DNA of 64,000 nt from Telmatactis stephensoni (GCA_029948255.1 JALIZF010001750.1:372001-436000); one strand, 5' to 3'. Positions 11,461 through 26,999 are shown, counted from the first letter of the stretch. The notes: generated from the sequence alone by a model not told the origin. A program made the numbers and translations.

Positions 11461-11499
11461 CAAGAGACCATAATACTATACTAGTATTATGGTCTCTTG
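11461..11499. mobile_element. 39-bp palindromic micro-MITE with a 7-bp target duplication
   Basis: CAAGAGACCATAATACTA and its inverse face each other with almost no loop. GTAAATC stands directly on both sides. The same ends bound the larger element at 28766-28975, so this is an extreme internal deletion of that family. Confidence 0.75.
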
Positions 11500-11666
11500 G
11501 TAAATCTTATTCAAAACTTCAATTATTATTTTTTTCAGTTTCTGAAAATGGAATCGAAACCTGAAGAAATTCAAACCACAAACGTCTTAAGTGTTAAATC
11601 AAAAATGTCTAGTTTTAGTGTATAGTTTAGCCCTTCGCGACAAGACCGAAAAGGATTATGGGTATA

Positions 11667-11987
11667 CCGTATTTACTCAAATAAGCGCCCCGGCACTTAT
11701 TAAATTTTTCACATCTAAAACGGGGCGCTTATTCAGGGGAGGCGCTTATTCGAGGGAGGCGTTTATTCAGCGGGAGGAAACGCGTACACAACTGTCAAAG
11801 TATGCTTTCCTTTTAATATCAATAATATCAATGTTATACTACTACAACAGTACTGGTATTAGTATACTATAACGAGGTGCAAGGCGCTTATTCGGGGGAG
11901 GCGCTTATTACTTTTTTTTTGTCCAAAGGGGGCGCTTATTTGGGGGAGGCGCTTATTCGGGGGAGGCGCTTATTCGAGTAAATACGG
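11667..11987. mobile_element. MITE with CCGTATTTACTC ends and internal GGCGCTTATTC repeats
   Basis: The ends CCGTATTTACTCAAATAAGC and its inverse (GCTTATTCGAGTAAATACGG) are near perfect and are flanked by TA. The interior contains at least eight copies of GGCGCTTATTC or close variants, in two clusters. No coding capacity. Confidence 0.8.
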
Positions 11988-12953
11988 TATGCATTCAAAC
12001 TTCAGAAACTCAACGCAAATGAAGTCATCTCTTTGATTTTTGCTGCTTCGGAAAGAAAAATCAGTGAACTATACATCGATGTAGGAGATTTTACATGAAG
12101 GCGAGTCGTACCTGGTCCGGTCGGGATAACAAAAGAACACAAAAAGTATGGTACCACCTTTACTAAACTGCGCCCCTAAGATAGCTTGCTTGTCGATACT
12201 CATATATTTTTGGTCACTTTTCAGTTTCATTAGTCAGTTCAGTTGGTCGGTTAACCTCGTGCAGTCCCAGCTGCACGATGTAAATTGCTTTGATTCGTTC
12301 ATCGTTGGCAAACAGAAAAATGTCTAAAATATAAAATCACTATAACACACTTGTTGGACACAATCCGAACAACGAATTTGGAAAATTCAACCTGTTTCTG
12401 AGCAAACAGAGAAAAAAGACAAATATTCTAAAAGCATAGTGTTGTGTTTCTGAAGTAACTCATCAAGCTGATCTATATTATGTCAATATTCTTAAAATAG
12501 ATTTTGTTGATTTGGTTCAAGAGTTTACTGGCATGCAAGACGGCCAAATCACGCATTTCAGGAGAATACAAATAATACAAATATTCAGTGAAAATATGCC
12601 TTTTATTCACTAGCATATAAACTAGTTTTGATTCACACTGGATGGTAAGCTTCTTACAGGATTACGATTGCGACTGCGACTCCCGGCACTTACGACGATA
12701 GTGCGACCCACTCTTTAGTGGAACCAGTTGTTCACATTTGCAAATTTGGATATTTTCCGGGCAATTATTGATTGCAAACTGGTCACTCCTTGTTCACGAC
12801 TAGCCGCTAAGTTCCGAATATAATGAATCTTGGTAACAAGTAAATCTGAGTCCATCATTACTTGCGAGGTGTGACTAGAAAGCTAGAATATATCGGACTT
12901 CCAAAGTTAGAGCCGGCGAGACGATTTTCCTAGTTTACTACACACCCTAAAAA

Positions 12954-13134
12954 CAGGGGCGTATCCAGAATATTTCAAAGGGGGGTCACACTTTCCATTT
13001 TCCACCAAAGGGGGGTCACACTTCCAATTTCTCAATCTTTCTCCAGTCAGATTCTTTTATTTCTATCATCTTTTTGTTTTCAAAGGGGGGTCACGGGCAC
13101 CCTGGGACCCTCCCCCGCCTTGGATACGCCCCTG
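12954..13134. mobile_element. MITE with CAGGGGCGTATCCA ends
   Basis: Left end CAGGGGCGTATCCAG and right end TTGGATACGCCCCTG are inverted repeats. The interior carries three copies of AAAGGGGGGTCAC. No clear target duplication remains. Confidence 0.75.
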
Positions 13135-13352
13135 AAAACGGAGAGTTAGTATCCGAATTACAAAATTCCAGACCGAGGGAAGGGGCTTGATTTCTTAAAG
13201 GAAAACAAAATATAATAAAAAACAAAACAACAAAAAAATCAAAACAAAATAAACAACAACAACAAAAACCCACATGTGTTTGCATCTGTTTCCATTGAAT
13301 AGAGTTTGTAGTACTACCAGAAATCAACGCGCGAGTCAGAGAGTCAAGAATA

Positions 13353-13415
13353 CAACCTCGTTCCCAGGCCCTTTTCACCTCCAAGCGAAGGGAAAAGGGC
13401 CTGGGAACGAGGTTG
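13353..13415. mobile_element. 63-bp MITE with a perfect 9-bp target duplication
   Basis: CAACCTCGTTCCCAGGCCC and its inverse enclose a loop of about 17 bases. TCAAGAATA stands directly on both sides (13344-13352 and 13416-13424). A 9-bp duplication suggests the Mutator-like class. Confidence 0.85.
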
Positions 13416-14410
13416 TCAAGAATAGACTGAGCTATCCCGCGATCTTGAAGGAGCCTTGTGGGCGTCTGTCTGACAGTAGAGGTGGCCAGAGGATGTGAGG
13501 ATTCACTATATCACAAACTATCTAATAGTGTATGCTTACCAGTTATATGACTCCTGGATCGGTGAGTGGTTCATTCCATTTTTGTCCAGGGTACTATAAT
13601 TTCTACAGTCTCTTTGAAGGGTTTTTTTCTATAATAAATTTGTGTGACATTTACAGGCAGTCTACTTGTCAACCGCCACCATGGGAGGAGGTGGTGGTGG
13701 TCCGAAAATAGTCGCGCTTTTAAAGAATGGTTGAAAAAGGAGCGCGCCTTAGGCAGGATCGAACTACTTAAACCCAGGAACGCATAGTATAAGTCCCCAT
13801 ATCAAGAGGTTCCTTATAAAAATGTTCTGTTTTCGCTCGAGCTCACGCGAGCTCCTTCTTCCATATAAGGAAATTTGTAGTTACCATATTTGGATTGATG
13901 TATTGGAATGCAATGCTAGCCCCCTATAGGCATTTCTGTTTTCCCGCCACTGTTCAGTTGGCAGCTTGTCGTTCTACAGTTGACTTACCCTCCTCCTCCC
14001 CATATCCATCCTCTTGCTGATTTTTATCACTGGCGGTTCTTAGCCCTCACCTTCGCGCAGGGCTCGTTTTAATGTATCTTGATCTTTGTATAAAGTATGA
14101 GTTAGTGTTCTCAAGCTTATTAAACACCGGCTATGTCCATGACATAGCCATTATTTAGCCACCCTGGTGTAGTGTCTTGCCTGCGCGAACAAGCTCAGCA
14201 CATATTGCATGACCTGATTTCTCAGTATATTTTACTAGTTTTTGAGACATAAAAAGCGATTTTCTTCAAAAATTCCATCCAAATTTACAGCCATTCGAGT
14301 GAAAAAAGGGCTGGAAAAGTGTAGAAACGGTTTGTTTAACGCAGGAAGCCCGAAAATCGCAACACATTTCTTCATATGTGTGTCTACAATCTTAGCCAAC
14401 TGGCAACAGG

Positions 14411-14522
14411 CTAGGGGCAGATTTAGGGGAGGGGTGCACGGGGTGAGCACCCCCTCCTGCGATGACTTTGGGCCCTTTTCTTCTGTTTATTTTTCTAAAA
14501 CACCCTCTGGATAGTCCCCCCC
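14411..14522. repeat. Fragment of the GGGGCAGATTTAG MITE family
   Basis: AGGGGCAGATTTAGGGGAGG followed by a stretch matching the interior of the 2226-2578 element (CCCCCTCCTGCGATGACTTTG). Only one end is recognisable. Confidence 0.55.
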
Positions 14523-15227
14523 ACCAAAAAAAAAATGTATCATATTGAAAGCCTCTTAAACAACAAGGACAGAGGGTGGGGGATTGACTAGCTAGAGAAC
14601 AGTTTCTCTTAGATAATGTCAAAGACAAATTTTAAAACTAAAAATCATCATAAAGCCGATCTTTTTTGAAAAAGGCAATAGTCTAATAGTCTGGGAAAAT
14701 AAGTACTACTTTCTCTCATCCCTTCCATTCACTTGTCCACTTTCTATTTCCCACTAATAACAGAGTGAAAATTAGCTATAGTGTCAATTAAGTGTCCTTT
14801 AATAACTTTAAAACCTTTAATAAACATAAATGTCACTCAAACTATAAATGTGAAAAATTGTATAAAAATAATATTCAAATATTAATACTTCAAAAATAAC
14901 AACAGCCCTGCTGTTGTTTGTCACTCAGATCTAGAAGTGTACATATTCAATAATTATTTCACATAAATATACTAACACAGCAATAGCCAGCCTCCAAAAT
15001 ACACTTCACTTGCCACATACAAAAGAAACAAGACGAGGCTACGTCCATTAATCTCATCCATACATAACAATACAATTAAAGTTTTAGCACACAGTTTTAG
15101 TCTAAATCGTTTGTATGAGGCAGGTGAATCTCGGAACTGGACTATTTCAGTATTTGGTACAACCATTTGTGCAGTCTATACAAGTCAACGGATATTGCAA
15201 TGTAGGACTTCTATGGCAATGAGACCA

Positions 15228-15305
15228 AGTTTCCATGGTGACAATACCAAGGTTTCCATGGTGACAGCACCAAAGTTTCCATGGTCCAACACCAAAGTTT
15301 CCATG
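15228..15305. repeat. Short tandem repeat in the cathepsin L 3' UTR, about 23 bp x 3-4
   Basis: AGTTTCCATGGTGACAATACC and close variants follow one another just beyond the stop codon of the minus-strand gene at 15315. Confidence 0.75.
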
Positions 15306-15314
15306 TCAGTAAGG

Positions 15315-17634
<2,320 letters not shown>

Positions 17635-18359
17635 GATAGCAGAAATTAACTAGGAAAACTTCCAAGTCGGTGAAAAAACTCTTCCAATCCCCAGTGATGA
17701 ATCAAGTGAGGTCAATAGGGATTCAGTTGTTTATATAGTAGACGGATAGTCGGCTTGTCATATGACTGCCTCAGTGACAGCAGCACATACAATGACATCC
17801 TGTTGCATTCATTATCTCGTGATTAGCATACCGGAAACACATGACCGAATGAGACAGCAAAAAGAAAGTGGTGACAGACAAACCACAGTTCTGGCATCCA
17901 GCGATAATGTACAACCGTTCAAGCGATGTACAATTTTGTCACGGTTTATGGAAATTTTTGTAGTATTGCACGCATATCACAACCTGGAACGTTTTACACA
18001 ATTTCCACAGGTGCGCACTAAATATTATAAACCTTTACAACTTAAGTTTTTGTAGAGTAAAAAGTCATATTACTGAAAGATTTCCCAATGCAAGATTGTC
18101 CAGCTATGTGTCCAGTGTTGACAGCAGATCTATACGGCGTGATGATCACGGTAAAGTCATGCGGGTAGCTTGCTTGGTGGATTAGACTAGATGGCGCAAG
18201 TGACGTGTGGTCCAGGACAGGACGCGCGATGCGTACGTGTACGTAAAGCCGCCACGTTTGCCGAAATTGTCGGTATCTTTCTTTAGACACACCGCGGCGA
18301 AAGAACCTTCATCTGTTTTCACGAAATATTGCCTTTTGCGCATAACTAGTACAGCGAAC

Positions 18360-18660
18360 TCTTTTCGGTGTCGCAGCGAACTTTTTTCGGTGTTGCGGGG
18401 AACTTTATTTTAATGTCGCAGCGAACTTTTTTCGGTGTCAGTTGCATGCGGGGAACTTTATTTTAATGTCGCAGCGCGAACTTTTTTCGGTGTTGCGGGG
18501 AACTTTTTTTGATGTCACAGCGAACATTTTCCGGTGTTGCGGGGAACTTTTTTTTTAATGTCGCAGCCAACTTTTTTCGGTGTTGTGGGGAATTTTTTTT
18601 AATGTCGCAGCAAACTTTTTGTCGGTGGTCGTTGCTGCAGCGAACTTTTTTATGCTGACC
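18360..18660. repeat. Minisatellite of GCAGCGAACTTTTTTCGGTG units
   Basis: The phrases CGCAGCGAACTTTTTTCGGTG and GCGGGGAACTTTATTTTAATG alternate about six times, with length variation in the T runs. Confidence 0.85.
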
Positions 18661-18743
18661 AGTTGGTTCGCTGGCTCATAATGTCACATGCTCAGAAATC
18701 ATGGCGGACGAGAAGAAGGCTAAGGACAAGAACGAAGTACAAT

Positions 18744-18979
18744 GACCATAGCTGGAAAGAGCACATCAAAATCAGTAAAACTGTGAAGTTTGTAGAACAT
18801 AAGTTGAAAAATCAAGGAGATACGAAATGAAATTTTGTATGAAAACACTTGTTGTTATGCAAGAGATGCCCAACGAGTTAGTAACGGCTGACCGGCGGGA
18901 CTTTGAAAATTCACATCTCCTTGAATTTTCAACATATGTCCTCTTACTGATTTTGATGTGCTCTTTCCAGCTAAGGTCA
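18744..18979. mobile_element. Inverted-repeat element, about 236 bp
   Basis: TGACCATAGCTGGAAAGAGC followed by ACATCAAAATCAGTAA is matched by its inverse at 18945-18979. The short open frame inside is not supported as a gene. Confidence 0.65.
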
Positions 18980-20500
18980 CTGTTTTTAAGTTTAGGAACG
19001 TTTGGAATTACGTGATAAAAGCTCAGTATGAAATCACAGCCGTAGCAATCATCCGGCGATGAATGAAATACGTCATCATGCAGGCACGTATAAGATTACA
19101 GAATACGTCTTGGTAACTGTCATATTCGGATTCAGCATGAAAAATTAGTTTAGAATAGTTATGTTACAAGTTTCTATCCTAAAATGCCTTCTGCACTTTT
19201 TGCGATCGACTTTTTCAGTTTTGCACTACGCGCCAAGACTTCAGTGATTACGTCACCCGGGAAATTTTTACTATGATCTGATTTTCGTCTAGACCGTCTT
19301 GTGTAATCGACCAGTCTAGCGAGATTTATGTAATAATGCTATTAAAACAACGGAAAAGAAATTTGGGAAACAAAGTGTACAATGAGCGGTTTGGGTTTGG
19401 GTGATCATTTCCTGACATATAACATCAGTATCTGCCAGCCTAACTGGCCAAGTCATTTTTACTCAATGCCAACTCCATAATGGCGACGCAGGCATCAGAT
19501 ATGATGTAGCTTACTGGTGCTGCGAGGATTAGTCAAGGAATGAAGTCACCGCGTTTCATTTTTAGCTATTTCTATGTTTTCGCGGCTTTCGACATTCGCG
19601 TTCTTGCTACGGAATCATAAGTTTCAGAATGCGCAAAAAAGGAAAGTTTCAAAAAATTCTCAGAAAGGGTTCGAAATTAATGCCGATAACTTCTTCGGCA
19701 TAAGATCAGTCACCATGAACTGACTAAAGATTTTTCTCATCTTAGGCTTAGAAAAATGATGTAAATTTTTGATACGAAACTGGGAACCTATGTATTTTCG
19801 AATACGTTTAATTATTTTTATTGTTGTCATGGTTGTTCTGCTGTTGTTATTTTCTTACTATTTAATATTCTTGAAATACACAAGGCTTTTATCAATATCA
19901 CAATGACAACTAACTTAAAGCTGAGCTCTTATTAATATCACCAAGACAACTATGCTCTACAACGTAAGATTTGATGCTGCGCGGTGTGCGCGCAATGTAG
20001 GTGACGTAGATCCACGAGTTTACTGATTTGTAGTACACAAAATAGGGATTAAGTGTTGCGTGACGACACCACACAAACTGCGGCTACATTCGGCTACATA
20101 GGAAACTACAAGGATTGCAGAGTATGAGCGTACTTCACATTAACGTTTACCTTAGAACGTTTGTTTACTTTCTAAACGCGTTACTCACGCTTAAGGTTTG
20201 ATCCTTAATTTGTAAGCGCAAGACACCATTCAGTCTTTCTGTCTCGCTTTCCTTATGTTTACAAAACCTCTCATGGGAATCAGCTGAGATTTTGGAGGGC
20301 TTAATTACTTTGGGGGCTTGTTTAAAGAACATGACATTTACGTTGTAAGGGCGTGATATGTTTGCTTTTCATGAAACAAGAACACTGTTAAATACAATTT
20401 CGTCCACAATGATAGCAATACTTAAGTCTTTCTGTGCTCTTCGGGCTCCCAGAGGGTAACTGAACAAAAACATAAAACTGCATTGTGTCACAACAGTTTC

Positions 20501-20506
20501 TTTATT
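20501..20506 (-). other. Polyadenylation signal downstream of the second cathepsin copy
   Basis: TTTATT on the plus strand is AATAAA on the minus strand, about 230 bases beyond the ancestral stop codon at 20736. Confidence 0.45.
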
Positions 20507-20738
20507 AAAATTCTTGTCAGGCTAATTATACATGCAGTTTAGTTTCTACAAATATTCTATAATCAAAACTGCTTTTTATTAACATATAGCGTAAGCCAGC
20601 ACATACTCAGGACTAAGCGACGAATTTTTCTCTATTATCAGTACCGTATTGGGTCTGAGCAGTAACTTAGAAAGGAGATTCAGTTTTTAATCCTCTTATG
20701 AGTTTTTAGTCTGAGTATATGTCTTACTGAACGAGTTA

Positions 20739-20897
<159 letters not shown>

Positions 20898-21151
20898 CTA
20901 CTGCAAGGACTCCATGATCTAATCGAGTGCTGCTGCATCTCCTGTTCAAGATAGAAAACGAGAAGGCAATTAAATGGCTGCCATAGGCAACAGATACTAA
21001 AAATAAGGCTACGGGACGGAGTTACTTGACCTTACTTGACGTATGTTAAGTCAACCGCGTGGCTGTTATGCCGCGTTTCTGTTCAAGCGACTGTGCGCGT
21101 ATGTCTTGCATTCATTGCGTACGTACGTAAAATTTCATTGTGTAAAATTCC

Positions 21152-22050
21152 AATAGGCAACGTGCACGAGCGCTATTTCTAGAACAAAGCATGATAGGAA
21201 ACTGAGTTCTCGCACTTTTTCATTTCCGCTGAAATAATTAAGCACAGAAATCTATCTCTGTCAATTCTTTACAGAAAATGCAAGTATTTTAGGATAAGAA
21301 AATTAAAATGTTACAAAATGCTTAAGGTAATGCGCTCGCGCATTCGTGCGCATAACGTTTGCGCATGTTTTGCACGCGTGCGCTGATATCAAATTTGATT
21401 GGGCTTCCTGTGTTCTAAATATTTCAATATGGCGGACGCCACGTAACAGTATTCAAAGCCTTATAACTTAAAATCTACCACCGTGACCTATCCTAATTTT
21501 TTACTTTTTCGACGTATTTTTATCAAAACTAAAACATATCAAAAAAGAAAAAAAATTCGTCGATAGGTTTTTGAGAAAACCGCGAAAAATCGTCAAAATG
21601 AACGTCCGATTCGCGCGTATTAAAGTACACCTGATTTTCATCTTTCAATTGCGAATACTCAGCTTTACCTACAAATAAGTGAAGGCATATTACTTTTCAT
21701 GATACTTTGTCTACTTGAGCATGTCTGAAAGCCTTTAGTTTGCAAATTTGCAAAGACTTACCGTACGCTAGAGGTCAGACTCTGAAATCTGTTGTTTTCG
21801 TTCGAAAAGGTGAGATTTCGCTCTTTTCGAGCTATTATAGCACCAAAACTAACACCGTGACCCCCCATTTTCTTTATTGATTTGATGTTCCCAACTCAAA
21901 AACAATGTACATAATGATTTATAGAAAAATTCATCGATAAAAACTCGCGCGAGCCCATTACCTTAAAGATCGCTAGAAATCGTTGTCAGTAGATTTTTGC
22001 TGGACTCCAACTCCCAGAGTGCTTTGCAAGCTCTTGCTCGCATTGCCTAT
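21152..22050 (-). mobile_element. Element with AATAGGCAAYGTGC ends, interrupted by a TTAA element
   Basis: Ends AATAGGCAACGTGC and GCATTGCCTATT are inverted repeats. A second copy in opposite orientation lies at 27000-27180 without the internal insertion; for example both hold CTCCAACTCCCAGAGTG or its inverse with few changes. It occupies intron 4 of the second cathepsin copy. Confidence 0.65.
21326..21962. mobile_element. TTAA-flanked non-autonomous element nested in intron 4
   Basis: Starts GGTAATGCGCTCGCGC and ends GCGCGAGCCCATTACC, with TTAA directly outside at 21322-21325 and 21963-21966. It splits the AATAGGCAA element, whose halves resume on either side, so it inserted later. Confidence 0.75.
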
Positions 22051-22754
22051 TGAACGTAACAATACGAAATGAAACGCAAAGGACTTACGGTTCATTGTAA
22101 ACTCCATGATGGTATAACTGGAATGATGAATGTCCAGCATCAATAGCGACAGAGATCGGTCCAACGGTGGCTACTGCTTGTTGGAGGTCTGCTTCGCTAA
22201 AACGTGGAATATCCACAAGTCCTTCAATGGAAATAAAGAAAACTGTCAGCAGAAGTAAAGAGGACGTGAGGAATAGAGAGAGAGGAGAAAAAATTGACTT
22301 AAGTGGTAGAGAGAAGGAGGATTTAATCACTCCCTGATAATTTAATTCTCTCTATTCAGGAAGAGATTCAGTTTTTAAGAAGAGATAACATCTTACCTGT
22401 ATCAGTAGCACCAACATTTGCTCGCTTAAACCTGCATCTGTCATTCCTAGCTTCATAGGGGTAACTCTGCTCAGTATCAATACCATCATTAGCCTTGATG
22501 TATCTGAATGCGTTATCCATAAGACCTCCTTGGCAACCATGGTTACCATAAGCTGTAGAGCAATCTACAAGATTCTGTTCACTAAGAGAGACAAGTTTTC
22601 CAGTCTTCTTGAAATGTTGTCCTTCCAGGGAGCCAGTGGTACTGAAAGCCCAGCAGGAACCACACTGTCCTAAAAAGACAAAACATCCAGTTTTAGTTGC
22701 AGTTCATGCCAGCATAAAACTACATCTTTAGCATGTATCAAGGCCTGGACGCAT

Positions 22755-22880
22755 GATGCAACTTTATCTGCAACATTGCGTGCAACACAGTTGCACCATG
22801 TATCCACTCCTGCAATGTTACGCGCAACACAGTTCCACCGTGTGCCCACCCCTGCAATGTTGCACGCAACGTTCCAGAAA
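22755..22880. repeat. Tandem repeat of GCAATGTTRCGCGCAACACAG, about 45 bp x 3
   Basis: Three degenerate copies with CTGCAATGTTACGCGCAACA or CTGCAACATTGCGTGCAACA lie in intron 2 of the second cathepsin copy. Confidence 0.6.
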
Positions 22881-25767
22881 AAGTATCATAAGTAGAACAC
22901 GATCCCAAAACCTGCAACTATTATGTGCACCTATTTGAAGGATGGACAGGCGGTGAAACTTTGTGTTTGCAAGAAAAGTTGCACCGTATGTCAGGTCCTT
23001 TTTATTGCAGTGCTACGTTTCATAAATGAGCAAGCAAACGAATGAATCGATCGATTAGGTTCAATAAAAATAAGTCGTCATGCCTTGGTTTTTGACGGGC
23101 GTGACGTATCCTTTCGTTCTCCAGTCTACTGTATCAGGAAGAAGAACGTTACTAGGCCTCAAGAAAGTTGACCCTTTAGTGCTATTCCCCTGCCTGTACC
23201 CAAGGAACAAGTACTTGAACTCAGTGACAGTCAAGTCTCCAAACTGATTCATAGCCAAAGTGTAGGAATGTTTTTCTGCATTGTGCTTCCTGACGATCTG
23301 TAGAGTATAGAAAAAATAAACATTTAAAGTTCTTTTTGCGAGTGCTTCCATGTGTAGGCAACCAATTCTAAAACTCGCCGCAATTACTGAAAGGCTATAT
23401 TATGCATTCATATTACGACTACTGTTTTTTTTTCCAAGGTGATCGCGTAGAACTTTGAATGTCTAGCTAGATTTCATGGGTTACAAGATCAGGGCTTGAT
23501 GAGAAAACCTTAAGAAGGGCAGTAGTTGGAATTATCGTATTGCCACTGTTCCTCAAAACAAGGCTTTTGTGCACTACAGATACCTACTGTTTTAAGGAGG
23601 TGCACGATGTGGTGATTTTGAAATCACATTACAAGTTAATTTAATCGGATCGAAACACACGACTGTTTACATGGAGAATTGATGCGATATAATTTTCTTC
23701 AGTTTCCATAGGACCCAAAACTAGTTAGACTCCCTGTGGTGTTAAGCGACCTTGACAGTTTGGGTGGTCGCTCAGTACGAGAGTTTCGACTGTGCTACAT
23801 AACGAAATCACATGCTTGTCTGAGGGTCAACTGCACTCCGAACTTGTTGGATGGCTTACATTTCTAGAACCTTAGTCGTAAAGACAACGTTTTAACAGCT
23901 TTTGGTTTCACACAAAATCGTGTTTCGATATTGTTTCAAACACACCATTGATCTTGTTTCGATATTGTTTTTTCTTTAAGTAAGAAACGAACCTTTTTCC
24001 GTTAGCGCAGGGGTCAATACCTATTTAGCTTCGAAAGAGAAAATTGTAAATTTGTTCGTGCTGATGGACTTGGCGGCATTTGCATACACGCTAATAAATT
24101 TTTCATCCGAAACTGTATGAAATGAAATATTATAAATCTATCTACATTTGATGATAAATTCGTGAAAAAGACATCTGTGCGACGCGCGACTTGTATATAC
24201 AATATGTTTGTCTATAAAGAGAAGATATTTACTTCTGGCTTACTGTAGCCGTAATGTGATGATAAAGAAACCTTGGTCACAGGGAAAATTCTCTCGTACT
24301 CTCGATTGCGCTTTCGGATTTGGCTCGCCAAATAAATATCCTGAAACCTTAGTCTAGCTCGATTAGGATTTCCGCGGGCAGTAATCCCAGTTAATTCTGA
24401 AAACCGAAACCCGGTAATTCAGTGGCATGCACTTAGGTAATGACAAGTTCTTCGGACAGAAAGAAATACCTTTTATACATAAATATAAACGGAATAGCAA
24501 AGTGAATGAACTATTTTACTGCATTTTTCATGGATTCACGCCCCGGGGTTTGAGTTAGTTTCTTGCTAGGCAAAGACAAAAAAGACGACCTCTTTAAAAT
24601 TCAGTATTATAAAATATTGACAAACTATTAAGAAAAACTGACAACTAGTCACTACACAATGACACTGACAATTACATTAATATCTTTGCTAAACAGTCAA
24701 GTCATTTACGTCTCGAGAAATAACTATACCTCGAGATTGTTTCGCCATATGGCATAACGCTGAGCTTCCTCAGACTTTGTGTCATAAGTCTTTCCGTGAT
24801 AAGACTTCCAGGCTTTCCACTGGACCTCTTCGTCTACTTGGCTACCTTGGGCCAAAGCTAGCGAAACAACCAAAACTAAAATCTTCAGCATTATGATACA
24901 GAGCTGTGTATATCTGCAGAACAGCAAGCAACTGAATAGGTATTAACCACCGGTCGGTACCTTGTTCCACTCTGTGATGGGACGCGCTTAAACGTAATAC
25001 GAGAATAGCAACCTTGGAATGTTTGTCACAAGATATCACGAGTTAGTCCCGTGATGGTTTAAAATAATAGTGAATGGGAATCAGGACAGAAGATTAAGGG
25101 GGGATCCAATCTGGGGCGCGCGGGAGAGGGGGAGGGGGGTGAAGGGTTACACGGCACTAATCTGGATGAAATGGTTGTGGTACCATCCTTGTCTGAAATG
25201 AGGTCTCAATTGTTCTCGTGAACAGGAAACTTGATTTTGTCCACTTGGTGTGAGAGGGGATGATAGCGTAGTTAATGTGTTCTCGCCAGCTACCCCTTAC
25301 GGTAACAAATACTTGTGAACCTTCCCCGGAATAGAGGGAATTCTGTGTCTGTTCGTAATCATAACAGTTTGTCATCATTTGTCTTGTGCTAATTTACTGT
25401 GTACGTAGCAATGACGTTGATACAGTCAGGTGATAATGAAAGAGCCGTGAAGACAGGTTGCTACAGCACAAGTACTGTAGACAGGAATCCCCACTGAATC
25501 TCCTAATTCTCTTTTCTGTCTTTCCACAACTGACACTAGTGCAAACAGGAGCCCATTACGTCTGCGCATGTACTATAGTCACGTCTTCGTGCTTTTGTAA
25601 ACTTATGCAAATTTTGCTTTTACGCTTGTCTTCAATAATGGTTTTCATCAGTTCTTGAAACTTAGGGCCAGTATTTACATAATGTCTTCATTAATGCAAT
25701 ATCTTTTTCACAACACTTGATACTAATCTCGCAATCTGATTGGCTGATTAGAGTGTGTCAATAGCTA

Positions 25768-25984
25768 AATTCATATTGGAGACGGGAAACTCGTCTGACA
25801 GAAAACTCGTCCTACTTTCCCGGCCAAAACGACGAGAAAGTTGGACGGATAATTCGTCTAATGATAAAAACCATCCTATTAAAATTCCCATAAGACGTGG
25901 AAATCGCGACGGGTTTTCTGTTTATAAACATTTTTGTGCAACGAAATTCCGTCCGAGACGAGTTTCCCGTCTCTAATATGAATT
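25768..25984. mobile_element. MITE with AATTCATATTGGAGACGGG ends, first of a tandem pair
   Basis: AATTCATATTGGAGACGGGA at the left end is matched by the inverse CCCGTCTCTAATATGAATT. The interior repeats the word GACGAGAAAGTTGGACGG in inverted form. A near-identical copy follows 16 bases later. Confidence 0.8.
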
Positions 25985-26000
25985 CAACAATTATTAGCTA

Positions 26001-26213
26001 AATTCATATTGGAGACGGGAAACTCGTCTGACAAAAAACTTGTCCTACTTTCCCGGCCAAAACGTCGAGAAAGTTGGACGGATAATTCGTCTATTGATAA
26101 AAACCGTCCTAAATTCCCATAAGACGTGGAAATCGCGACGGATTTTCTGTTTATAAAGATCTTTGTGCAACGAAATTCCGTCCGAGACGAGTTTCCCGTC
26201 TCTAATATGAATT
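26001..26213. mobile_element. MITE with AATTCATATTGGAGACGGG ends, second of a tandem pair
   Basis: Same ends and interior as 25768-25984 with a few substitutions and short deletions. The TTATTAGCTA spacer resembles the left flank (CAATAGCTA), so the pair may have arisen by duplication including flank. Confidence 0.8.
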
Positions 26214-26999
26214 AACAATTCTTAAGAGAACATCGTAATATGCACGCATGCGCAGATGTTTTTCACTAATTCCATCAAACTATGAACTATTGAACATGAA
26301 GAGTTTCATAAATTCACATCGCGTACATCAACAACCAAACTGCAATTGTAAATGACATTTCTACACTAAATTTTCAAGAAAATCACCATTTTTGATTTAC
26401 TTGTTCATTTACCATGACACTTAGAGCATGCTCTGTACATGTGTGTTTGATAAGAACCTTTTTATATTTTTAGGCTGAATAGGTCTTGTATATTGGATGC
26501 TTAGGTTATTAATCTGTAGTTTCTTTTATGCAGGTTTTTAATTTAGTGTATAACGAGGTGTATACTGTATTTCGGTGTGTGTATTCACAGTTTTAAAAAC
26601 ATTTCTAGTGTTTTAACACTCAACGTCACAAAAAAAACCACTATATATTGTGTACGTACGCGGACGTTGAGTAATACGCTTCGCTAAAAATTCCCTTTTC
26701 ATACCCAAATATGCACTAACAGGTCACGTGATCCTAAATCAAACATCACCGTCAAAAATTAACTCCAAAAATAGAAAGAGCACCTCGATATTAGTTAAAA
26801 TGCAAAGTTTCAGTTTATAAGATGAATGAGAGAAAAAATGACAGCAAATGTAAGATGAGATTTTGCTTGGGAAAACGCGATCTTGCCATCCAACGCTTTT
26901 TGGAAAGAATCTAAAGAAAATTTCCAATCTTAATTTACTGTCATTTGTCCTGTATTGCATCTTATGAGCTGAAACTTTGCAAGGCTCTTAAACAATAGA

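Larger units (their letters stand above)
12000..15220. other. Intergenic region without a supported gene
   Basis: Between the secreted-protein gene and the 3' end of cathepsin L. It holds the MITEs at 12954-13134 and 13353-13415 and a decayed fragment at 14411-14522. No exon with splice sites and homology was found. Confidence 0.5.
17635..20500. other. Intergenic region between the two cathepsin copies
   Basis: Holds the upstream region of cathepsin L, a tandem repeat (18360-18660) and an inverted-repeat element (18744-18979). No supported exon was found in the remaining sequence. Confidence 0.5.

Noticed and set aside
18827..19015. Open frame with a hydrophobic end
   Set aside because: Falls inside the inverted-repeat element at 18744-18979.
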